Notes under the pieces: generated by a model
Told to the model about the DNA's origin: nothing
The model's input: only the letters and a program-made list of their open reading frames with translations
Databases searched by the model: none
Translations under genes and position numbers: made by a program
Shown: one piece after another, positions 53,601 through 61,500 of the stretch
How the letters are laid out: each line of letters begins with the position of its first letter
Position numbering within the stretch: the stretch's first letter is position 1
NCBI GenBank assembly: GCA_004764695.1
Contig: SMSO01000014.1
Span: 6,376,029 to 6,440,028, forward strand
DNA length: 64,000 nucleotides
Direction: 5' to 3'
DNA from: Schizochytrium sp. TIO01
Taxonomy: Eukaryota; Sar; Bigyra; Thraustochytrida; Thraustochytriidae

Positions 53601-53788
53601 GGTGTAAAGACTGTGTAAAACTTAATAATAGCCCCGTCCATAGGGGAAGCAAACACTGTATAATATGCACAAATGACGCAAAAGCAAGCGCCGGCGCGAT
53701 TGCTTTAATTGGCCGCCATGTTCATGTAATATGTAAGAAATGCGAAGCCAATCATGTCGCCTTGCATCATCACATGCAAGGCGTCTAA
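50633..53788 (+). CDS. piggyBac transposase-derived protein (probably domesticated or inactive)
   Basis: A 1051-residue protein from the ATG at 50633; the frame extends upstream only to a TTG. Residues about 7-80 form a compact N-terminal domain (LFGPSWRSKVIRGVV, RTVRLDGLEDERKV). A long Ser/Asn/His-rich acidic linker follows. From about residue 395 the protein follows the piggyBac DDE transposase fold: KFFFLTSSYLKELIEST, FCGILLNMSLFNGVEPADLW, VGCGLHGIF-like IGCGLHGIFCAQTGILLR, CDPIYAGIKTALSL, and CFTDAYFALRYF. The second catalytic Asp is kept (ICDPIY). The first (in the IDES-type motif) appears replaced in MRLICGPL, and the third position reads LEIPRLHH with Glu for Asp. A Cys/His cluster near 990-1045 (RCKDC, HCIIC, CKKCEANH) matches the C-terminal zinc finger of the family. 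No terminal inverted repeats were recognised. Loss of the acid triad with an intact frame suggests co-option. Confidence 0.8.
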   Translation: MVSKEHARPGEEVFVVVRTTFSSKEGRALFGPSWRSKVIRGVVTDVVRKARARTVRLDGLEDERKVASRNLWSSRKAALMSLSEIDRKSGSESWHIEHGTEADLHAERDLVHCEPPEDRVHSDHNYAQGHGVHENENMEDESCDNNNNNSSTNKKSSTVRSVSNESGLEGSSTSHGGKQNSVSLKNKSRSGNNSGNEVNFSESRVRDSVYNAPTPSGHSRSPQPPSASSSSSSLGSLITFPTLPPKDAEAEDSSSAEPYGNHGSAKRRKITHTDMTDNSIVELGQGEPPAVAQEGHANLESSSSSSSSANHLNDGASLNSIVNTHHHLEDAIHGDQLAENDGVRWEIKELSEEENSRAGPDEFDISNNEDNDLSGCASVRLEWPDRNSDMHERRPIDYFKFFFLTSSYLKELIESTNVNLRNVGEEPLKGENELFRFCGILLNMSLFNGVEPADLWSGKSMSFMNYPNFSNVLPFRRFRAIVTALAFSDTSPGALPEEIEHSSTLESSKNSDKSNSLSGSSQSDSSVTALHKQAGFQRFIESVNASRTPLIQPNMRLICGPLDDRSRCPGFSSLSNTQFTPHHNEPELDHIPQFLGNGRVPIGCGLHGIFCAQTGILLRIEAVGDAWAPGQLYHDPENSFGSLLIQRLMTSFQSSKPRLVICDPIYAGIKTALSLKHIYDIPFVGALSGYAAVPSVPLIRPLRQGPRSKISRSYHANTEGVHLQVHEPTAKTPFLVLTTLLEHPSMKVLSGLEIPRLHHKFRSFYLPLQDLKIGQRWEIGLFSTILSVCFTDAYFALRYFCPKNSIRYAASFDDFRFILIAQLCKCGSDKNSQLARPALSLQKRPMASLGDNISQPPPSQGDLSVEIVNDSGNHGIGSSHNGTITDDQNAPLPPPKGAKLHASSLEAATAVLETSQGASPSANLIDPVNVSTFQNSQNVAEHSSFPEPFSQDSQASTIVSRIWRPKMILEQLSALNREYKLWRDPYPNPRCKDCVKLNNSPVHRGSKHCIICTNDAKASAGAIALIGRHVHVICKKCEANHVALHHHMQGV

Positions 53789-54297
53789 TAAAGCTCCTAT
53801 AATAACAATGGCTTCTGAAGAAAGCGATTTTAGGGAAGTGACATAAAATAGGTTTCCTTTGTGCTTTTGGGGGCTACCGCTATTGTTCTGAATATACACA
53901 ATCCTAATATTTCCTCGCCTATAAGGACGTTTTAATTGGAATATCAAGTGGTCTATCGTGGCTCCCTCGAGGTTGACAAGGAAGTCAGATTCCCATCCTT
54001 TAATCTTTTTATGCTCAAGACTTAGCTTCAGGACATTAATGCTTCAGTCCTATAACGCTCTCATGTCGATATCATAATGATTCAAGTCCGACGTTTAACT
54101 TTTTTTGCTTTACAATTCATGTTCTCAAGCAAAATACTTAATCAATGGAAGCTTTCTTGCTATATATCCACCCATCATCTCCGTAGGTACTCTTCGTTTC
54201 TGCAGGCTGCCAGTAAGAAGAGCCAACTTCGCCCTGAGGTCAAATTTGACACAAATGTCTTTTCTTTGAAAAAAGTAATTTATAACGAAATCAGCCT
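53789..54297. other. intergenic region, no gene seen
   Basis: About 510 bases between the piggyBac-derived gene and the end of the spliced minus-strand gene. A 160-codon plus-strand ATG frame starts inside it at 54077 and crosses that gene. I consider it less likely than the spliced minus-strand reading. Confidence 0.45.
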
Positions 54298-54706
54298 TCA
54301 AGTTAGTGATAAATTTGGAGTCTGCCATGCCATAGTTCTTGCCCTAGTTTCGGCAATCATACCTATCGCGCCTCAGGTCATTGTACTGCTTACTCCAAGT
54401 ATTCCTCATCCGCAGAGGCCTCTTAGTAGTTCCAGGGTGTCGTTTCGCCAATCTTTTTATTTTTTCCGTCGCAAGTTTCTTCTCGACGCTCTCTCTCCAC
54501 ATATTAGAACTCTTACTAACTACTACTTTCAATTGAATGTTACTTTGAGCAACTGGTAATGAGTATGTAGGCACTGAGCTAGGCGAGTAGAAGAACAACT
54601 CCACCTCGGAAACCAAAGGCAAACTCCGGACTCCGAGTCCTCAGCAGTCGTTGCTCTCGGAAAACGTTGGTTGGTGCAATCTTTGGGCTACCCTTGTGCT
54701 GGCCAT
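54298..54706 (-). CDS. small spliced gene of unknown function, divergent from RPAP2
   Basis: The last exon is 54343 to 54298. It is joined by a 50-nt intron with a consensus donor (TTGGA|GTAAGC) and a CTAG|GG acceptor to an upstream exon ending at 54394. In one phase the join reads EASADEEYL then EARTMAWQTPNLSLT and stop. In another phase the upstream frame is basic (KRLAKRHPGTTKRPLRMRNT) and continues QELWHGRLQIYH and stop. Composition alone does not decide between them. A possible 5' exon with ATG at 54706 (ASTRVAQRLHQPTFSESND) lies 80 bases from the divergent RPAP2 start, which would make a shared promoter. Exons between it and 54430 are not resolved. I recognise no family. Confidence 0.4.
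54344..54393 (-). other. intron, 50 nt (GTAAGC...CTAG)
   Basis: A consensus-like donor, a GATTGCCGAAACTAG acceptor, and coding-looking sequence on both sides in at least two phases. It is one of the shortest introns proposed here. Confidence 0.45.
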
Positions 54707-54787
54707 CCCTCCCTCCTTGTTATTTTCTATTCACTTGAAGGTCTTTGCGTCTTGGGATTCGAGGGTGGCAGTCATCGGTTTGAAAAG

Positions 54788-56617
54788 ATGGGCGACTACG
54801 GCACAAAGCGTGAGCTCTCCGAAGAGGATGTCCGCGTGCTCAAAGACCACCTTCGACGCCAAAAGGCTGTATTTAAGCTTCAGGTTGCTCTTTTGGACCA
54901 AGAGCGTATGTCTGTAGACCTTTTGCGGAATGCAGCTCGCAGATTTCAACCTGCAGACCTTGACGACCTCGCGGAGGAGCGTATGCTCAACAAACTTTGC
55001 GGATACCCACTATGTGGCAAGAAGCCACGTAAGGATTTGCCCAAGGTCAGGGTTGTGGACGCGGAGAGGAAACTTATTGTCAGCGCAGAACAGGCAAGGC
55101 GATTCTGCAGCATGGACTGCTTGCATAGGCTGGAGCTGCTTAAGGTACAGGTTCCTGCGAACAGCCTTGACAGCCGTATCGACATCCCTCTTATGGATGG
55201 TTATACCGACACTGCGAAGGGTGATGATAGTGCGAAGAAAGAAGCTAGCGTTGCAACCAATGTCAAACCAGAAAAAGTAAGTTCGTCTCCAGAGGCGACA
55301 GATGAATCTACAACAGGGGTGCTAAAATCGCTTCGAGCTGGTGATACGGTAGCATCATTAGTGACAAGCACAGCACCAGTTCTAGAGCGTGAGGTAGATA
55401 AGGAAGCTAATACCCACTCGTTCCCTGCCCCAGGGTCCAAGGTCTCCACCTATGCGGTTGAGGGTTACCGCACAATGCCCGAAGACAAGCTCGAGCGGGC
55501 AGCTCTTGTTGAGAAGATTAAAGCCAAGAAGCAACAGCAGCAGCAGCAACCCAAACCCAAAGAGACAAGCGAAAAGGGGTCCCATGACGCTGAAGAGAAC
55601 GAAGAAAGTACCTTAGCTGTGAAACAAGCTTCTGCGGCCTCGCCTCCTTCGGCGATTGCACAAGCATTTTCTGCAGACACTAAACCACCATCAGCGCCAG
55701 ACCATGAGCAAACAGCTGAACAAATTTTGGCCCAGCTTCGCGAGTTAGGGATCAACGAAGACGAAGATTTCGCTGGTGCTGCAAAAGCTGCAGCTGCAGC
55801 TGCTGAAGCCTCTACTTCAGCGATGATTGCCAATACTGCAGACAATCAGAAGCCAGCAATTGACAATATTAACAAAGTGGGAGACAAAGAGGATGCGCAG
55901 GATGTAGAAAGCGATGGACTCGGCTCGGACGACGAGGAAGAGGAAAAGAACCTGAACGATGTTGAAAATGCCCTTGAAGATGAGCAGGAGGAAGAGGAAG
56001 AGGAGGACGACCTTGATCTTGATGCCGATATGGACCTTAGTTCTTCCACATTCAGCTTTTTTGATGTCTCAACCCTTTCGCAAGATTTGAATGCTTTCCA
56101 GTTTACTCCCCTCATGCGTTTCACTGATGTGATGAATTCTTGGACCAGCCCTCGCTCGAATGAGTTTGATTCAGGAAATGAAGTCGACCCAATTACCCAA
56201 AGTCGGGCACAGGTTCTCCATTCGAATCTGTCACGAGCATGTGGTATTGTTTCGAATGCTCTACCATCTGGCCGTTATTACCGTTCTGCCTGTCAACAGG
56301 CGCTTCTCGACGCCTCGTCGGGGTTTAACCATGCTCGTCCTGTGCATTCATTCTCTGCTATGGAGTGGCAAGTACTCTCTGCTGTTATGTTACATGCCCT
56401 TGTTCCAACGGTAGAAAGCCTTGATATAAAGCTCCTTGACCCGCTCCGTACATTCGCGATCTCCTCAGAGCGTGGCAAAGCGAAGCTTGAAGAAGCGGAA
56501 TTTGATAGCATTGCAAGTTATGTTCGCATCTCTCTCGCTGAAGCTAAGGCTCAGAGCGTGCAACTTACCACTGTCCCAAGTGCCCCAGAGGAACCTCTTC
56601 AATCTATCCCCGAGTGA
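54788..56617 (+). CDS. RPAP2: RPAP2/Rtr1-type RNA polymerase II CTD phosphatase
   Basis: A 609-residue protein. I start at the ATG at 54788 because the longer frame begins at a TTG. Residues about 10-125 form the Rtr1/RPAP2 domain: a helical start (EEDVRVLKDHLRRQKAVFKL), then the zinc site C71-x4-C76 (LCGYPLC) and C107-x3-C111 (RFCSMDC). In yeast and humans this protein binds RNA polymerase II, removes Ser5 phosphate from the CTD and helps nuclear import of the polymerase. After the domain come Ala/Glu-rich, disordered and strongly acidic linkers. A C-terminal helical region (about 430-600; FQFTPLMRFTDVMNSWTS, WQVLSAVMLHALVP) fits the C-terminal domain of plant and metazoan RPAP2. The start lies close to a divergent small gene, suggesting a bidirectional promoter. 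Confidence 0.87.
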   Translation: MGDYGTKRELSEEDVRVLKDHLRRQKAVFKLQVALLDQERMSVDLLRNAARRFQPADLDDLAEERMLNKLCGYPLCGKKPRKDLPKVRVVDAERKLIVSAEQARRFCSMDCLHRLELLKVQVPANSLDSRIDIPLMDGYTDTAKGDDSAKKEASVATNVKPEKVSSSPEATDESTTGVLKSLRAGDTVASLVTSTAPVLEREVDKEANTHSFPAPGSKVSTYAVEGYRTMPEDKLERAALVEKIKAKKQQQQQQPKPKETSEKGSHDAEENEESTLAVKQASAASPPSAIAQAFSADTKPPSAPDHEQTAEQILAQLRELGINEDEDFAGAAKAAAAAAEASTSAMIANTADNQKPAIDNINKVGDKEDAQDVESDGLGSDDEEEEKNLNDVENALEDEQEEEEEEDDLDLDADMDLSSSTFSFFDVSTLSQDLNAFQFTPLMRFTDVMNSWTSPRSNEFDSGNEVDPITQSRAQVLHSNLSRACGIVSNALPSGRYYRSACQQALLDASSGFNHARPVHSFSAMEWQVLSAVMLHALVPTVESLDIKLLDPLRTFAISSERGKAKLEEAEFDSIASYVRISLAEAKAQSVQLTTVPSAPEEPLQSIPE

Positions 56618-57505
56618 GAGATGGCAAGTGTAGCCTCGAAATTCCACTTTTTCCGTGCTCAAGTACGATCTTACACTGATACAGTCAAAAACACAACAAA
56701 CTTTCATCACAAAAGAAACCTCCACATGCAGTTGGAGTTTTTCATAATTTCTATGTAATCCGACGTTTGCGTCGCATTATTGCACATTCTATTACTTCTA
56801 TGAAACTAAGGAAGTGATTCACATAAACCGATTTTGCCATGTTTTTTCTTTATTCTGCTCTGTCAGCTCAGGTTTTCATGAATATCTAAGTAAACGACTT
56901 CTTTTCAAGTGCGCTCACGTTGAGTGAGGTACACACCTCTATATTTTAAGTTTTGCGATCTTCCCCGGGCCTCGCTTCATTTCGCCTCAACACCCCTAAA
57001 CACCAGGCTAAAATAACAAACCTCTTATAAAAAGGAGTGACCCCAAGAGCGCCTCTTTCTATTGCGGCGCGTGCCGCCTAGTGTTTACATTGTAATATAT
57101 ATCTACTAGTTCACTACCAAGTAAGTAAGAATTCTTTTTCCTTACTTTAAACATACGTCAAATACTTCGACAAAGCTTAATGCGCACAATACCTACCCAG
57201 ATACCTATCTGCCTACAAAAATTGCAGCTCTTGCCAAACTCCAAACCCAACTCGGAGCACCTGTGAGTATAGCTTGTATGCCTAGCTTTCCAAATATCGT
57301 CACGGCCGCCTTTCCCCTCGCGAGAGGAAGGTCGAGAAGTGCCATCAGTACTAGCACGTACAACGAAAAACGTGAGAAGTAAAGCTGGGCCTTTCTTTGA
57401 AAGGTATATCACTGAGACTACCGAGCTTGGTTGAATGGGGCAGAGACTAACCTACAACTGCTTGTTTAGTTGACTGAATTGCGGCATAGTGGTGAAAATT
57501 CTACG
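56618..57505. other. intergenic region, no clear gene
   Basis: About 890 bases. A minus-strand frame of 84 codons (57158-57412) contains a Ser/Arg-rich stretch and a few Cys but starts with GTG and has no supported splice partner. The final 100 bases lead into the lectin gene. Confidence 0.5.
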
Positions 57506-59042
57506 ATGTCAACACAAGGTGAGAGCAGCGTTCTGGCGAGTGCAGTTCTTGGAGGTCTTGCACAAGCACTACACGCATTTGGCATCGATAGTGACGATGA
57601 AACTGATGCCGGGGAATGCAACACTATTGTTTCGAGTAATGTACGCATAAGTAATATGCCAGAATGCGAAGATCACGGGATGCTGGTCTCAGTTCGAATG
57701 CGGACTGGTCGCCACGTTGACGCAATTGAGCTTGAATTTGAAGACGGTCATATCAAACAGTACGGAAACGACTCTGGTGGAGAGGTGCAAGACTCCTTCG
57801 AGATCAATGCAGGGGACCGTGAATACCTTGTGCGGATCCAAGGTCGTCAGAACAAATACCTTGATGGAATTCAATTTATCACAAACTACGGACGTGCAAG
57901 TAGATGGTATGGAGGTCGGGGAGGCCGCCCTTTTGCTAGTCGGGCTAGTGCTGGATCAATGATTGTAGGGCTGCACATGGAAGGCGACTTTTGCCCTTGC
58001 TTTCGACAGATACGTATCCAGGCTGCCCCCAGCCCGCCAAAATATCTTGGGATTCTCAGGCTCTTGTTTCACAAAAATGTACGATCGTTAATTTATAGTG
58101 GAAAGCCTTCACTTTTTGATCTATCCCGGCAAGGTAAGCCATCTGTACTTTTTCTTTTAATACGACATCGCGCACGTATGCTGCGGCTTTTTATCCGTGG
58201 CAAACCTTCATTTGCAAGACTTATGCTTGAAGGTGAACAAAGTCCTCAGCCGTCTTCTCTTTTCCGGAGACTCTGCACATCTCTCCCAGAAGGCGAATAT
58301 TCTCCAATGGAGTTAATATTAAAAAGTCCTAGAAAGGATAAATCATCAAGAAGTCTGGCGCAGCTAATGTTGCTAGGATCCCCGTCAATGGCACGCCAAT
58401 TCATGGGGGCTCGCCTTTCCAAGCTGACACCCTTGGCGCGCATGCTTTTCGAAGGCGATACTATAAATGGCTTTCCTTCTTTAACATACCTGTTGACTTT
58501 GCGAGATTCCTTCGAAGGTAAGCAACACCCTAGTGTGCTCGAGTCTATCTTACAATACGAAGAACTTCAATGGGAGTTACCTATGCACGAGCTCGCTACG
58601 GCACCTATGTCGTTGATGCGTCTATTACTGATGGGAAAACCATCTTTGTTTGATCTTATTCTTGATGGGGAGCGATCAGGTCGAGGCTCTCTGTTAAGAC
58701 GCATTGTCACGGCTTCAAACAACGATGGTCTCTCGATTGCACGCATGGTCTTGACGAGTTTTGATAATCAGCATGGTCACCGGCCAGCGCTCTCGTTGTA
58801 CCTGTTCGGAGGTGAAAACCTCGAAGGTCATCGCTCCTCAATTTTGAGGTTGATGATTGCAGCAGAGCGGAGGTCAGATCAACTTTCCATCATGCGTTTA
58901 CTCTTGTATCAATTTGAAGCACACCCGAAGACTCCACATCTACTGCGAAATTTATCTGGCCTTGGTAAACACGCTGCAAACAAGGGTGATGTCTCAAAAG
59001 GTGTTGCATGGCATACCCCAGAGAGTGATAAGTTAAGGGGTA

Positions 59043-59083
<41 letters not shown>

Positions 59084-60064
59084 ACTGTGAGTGGCGATCC
59101 TGCAAGCCCCTCTCAACCGAGGCTTTTTCGAAACCCTTTGCGTCTAGAAAAGCAGCGGTCACTTATGGACCTTCTCACTGCAGGAAGTCCATCAATTGCC
59201 TATTTGTTTTTTGAAGGAGAACTTCAAGGCGAAGACTCCTTAGCTCGTCTTATGTTTGGTACAAGTGTAGATTTCAAAGACGGCTACTTGCGACTTGGTA
59301 AAACATTAAGCGAAGACAATGCAGGTGTCTCATTAATGCAGATGCTTTTGGCTGGGGAAGAAGATAGTGGACCCGGTATATCTCTAATGCGACTTCTTTT
59401 GTTGGGCGAGGAAGAGTCAGGATCTTCAATCTTACGTTTGCTGCTCACAGCTGAAAGGTCATCAGAACCATCGCTTCTTCGGATTCTTATAATTGCTCTG
59501 AAGGCAGTGTTGATTGCAGCCAAAACGCGCCCAAACCAATTTCGCACTGGAGAGTGGCGGGATCATTTTAAAAGAATCCGCGATGCAATTTTTAATAATC
59601 AGCATCAAGGTGGGTCACCGCGCTCCCAAATGAAGAGTATCTCTGATGCGCTAAATCCACAAGGAGGCCAGCTTCAAGCAATCTTAGGGGTCTTATCGAC
59701 TATTCGCAGCCGAAACAAACGTTTTCAGGCTCGTTGGAAAGAGCAGTTCCTGCGTGTGGCTCATGAGATAGAGCTTGCAGGAGAGCGTGCCCACCCGGGA
59801 ACTTTGTGGCATGAAATGGCACCGAAATGGGAAAAGATTGCTGTTGATATTGGTTTACAGAACTGGGGACAGCTTATGGCAGATGTTGCATCTTCGGTCA
59901 GCTCTTTGCAAGGGCTTTCCCAGTGGGTTGAACGACTCAACTCAAAAACACCAGTTTGGCTAAGGGATACGTTGCGTCAAGCTTCCTCACAAATTTCATC
60001 ATGGCAACGTTCTGGAAGCGTAGAACTTGATCCAGACGACGATTATCGTGAATACTACCATTGA
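57506..60064 (+). CDS. jacalin-like lectin protein with SLxRLLLxGE-type repeats
   Basis: An 852-residue protein from the ATG at 57506; the frame continues upstream only to a TTG. Residues about 45-172 look like a jacalin-related lectin domain: VDAIELEFEDG, then GDREYLVRIQGR, YLDGIQFITNYGR, WYGGRGG and MIVGLHME in the usual strand order. That fold binds mannose or galactose. Residues about 180-470 and 550-665 carry at least 15 copies of a short unit, roughly S-[LI]-x-R-L-[LM]-[LF]-x-G-[EK]-x-S. Clear examples are PMSLMRLLLMGKPS, GVSLMQMLLAGEEDS, GISLMRLLLLGEEES and SSILRLLLTAERSS, spaced 15-17 residues. A poly-Asp run (513-525) splits the two blocks. The C-terminal 180 residues are predicted helical (WKEQFLRVAHEIELAGE). 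No signal peptide or transmembrane segment is seen. The repeats suggest an amphipathic helical solenoid or membrane-associating region. I know of no named family for them. Confidence 0.75.
59042..59080 (+). repeat. (GAT)n repeat encoding poly-Asp
   Basis: Thirteen GAT-type codons in frame within the lectin-repeat gene separate its two repeat blocks. A likely length-polymorphic site. Confidence 0.95.
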
Positions 60065-61153
60065 ATAAACCATGAATTTAATTCTTAAGCAGACTTCCCA
60101 TCCCTTCAACACTGCTATAGTATCAGGTGCATGCTGTAAACTGGATATGTGAAAACCAAATAAATTAGTCTCAATTAAAACTCACTTGATTAACTTATCA
60201 AATTTCACGTTGTGCTATCAACCTCGACATAAATCCATTAATGTAAGCTGGTTCCTGTACAAAGCACTCAAACTTTAATTGTGCCCCGGCTCCGACGCTA
60301 CCTACTCCTGGGCCAGGTAGATAGATGGGCTGACTACCTTGCCTTCTTTCAGATTATTCATGTCATCTCAAAGTGCCATCCAAAGAGGTTTATATACTTG
60401 CATTTCAGGTCACAGGTAATGTATTCCTTAAATGTCAAAGTTGCGTCATCATTGCATGGGTTTGACATCTCAAATAAGACTTTGCTGGCTTCAGCTCCCT
60501 TTCCGAACCGTTATGCAGTAGTAGCAAGTAGTACCTACTGCAGTTATTTCGGATGATTTTCCGGCCTCGTCGAACCTCACGAATTTGCAGCGACCGTCAC
60601 AAAGTAGTGGTTGTACTTTCTGTTGGTAGCCTATCCTCACGGCTTGTTCTAGTCGTACCCTCATTTGCGATGGTCTTGAGCAAATGGAGCTCAAATGGGT
60701 AAAATCATCCTTGTGCAACGCCTCCTTTCTTGAATGGGGAAAAGGTAAAAAACAGAATGACAAATAAAGAACTATTATTCTAAACACATAGGTACCGAAA
60801 GACCTATGTGTTTAGGAAAAAAGTAAAAATATCAGAAGTAACGAAGAAGAATTTAGGTTTCTAAATCTTTAGAGTGCAATCAAGTCACCAAATAGAAATC
60901 GGGGATGGGCTGCGATGGCGCCAGAAGAGATGCTGCACTACGTTAATTCCTGTCGAATCATCTTCTCGTTTTGAAAAACTTATTAGCGAGTCTGCCTTGA
61001 GTCCCATCTCTAAATACGTACTACTACTACTAGTAATAGTCAAAGTAGTATTAGTAGTGCAACTTAATATTTTTTCAGACGATCATTGTCGATTCCGTCT
61101 GCAGAACCGGTACTACTATCAACCCCCCCCAAAGCCTTCTACCTCGTGGTGAG
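60065..61153. other. intergenic region with a possible 5' exon
   Basis: About 1.1 kb. An AATAAA near 60160 may end the lectin gene. At 60916 a short ATG frame (APEEMLHYVNSC) and at 61060-61078 a strong pyrimidine-rich acceptor (ATTTTTTCAG) suggest parts of a spliced gene that continues downstream. No full model could be built. Confidence 0.4.
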
Positions 61154-61341
61154 GTTCTTTCGGTGAGTGCGACTGCTACCTGGGGGCGCCTTCTATTGCT
61201 GCCCCTGAAGTCGCCGTGGCTGCTTTGCGGCGACGTTGTTCTGTGTCGGTTGGGACTGGGTCATCTGGGGTGCCAAAGGATTTGGGTAGAGAGTTTCGTC
61301 TTCTTCCCTTACACGACCAAAGAAAACTATCCTTCATATGA
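61154..61341 (+). CDS. possible 3' exon of a small spliced gene
   Basis: An open, GC-rich, coding-looking segment (APEVAVAALRRRCSVSVG, then SSGVPKDLGREFRLLPLHD) ends at a TGA at 61339. It has no ATG of its own. An upstream exon after the acceptor at 61078 would need a GTGAGG or GTGAGT donor at 61149 or 61163. A competing frame over the same bases is also open, so both the exact exon structure and the reality of the gene are uncertain. Confidence 0.3.
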
Positions 61342-61500
61342 GAATCAGGGATTTTAGAAATAACAAGTGAAGGCGTCTCTATAAAACACCTTGATAAGAC
61401 GGCTTTCGTCTCAGGTTTGAATTGTGCTTACTGTATCTCGTGAGCAAGTTGGTTTCTTCCCTCATTTAATATCATCTACGGGCTTAGGGTGCGGAGCAGA

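Noticed and set aside
54077-54559. Plus-strand ATG frame of 160 codons
   Set aside because: It has AT-rich third positions, no domain, and overlaps a minus-strand gene with a consensus 50-nt intron. It is kept only as a weak alternative.
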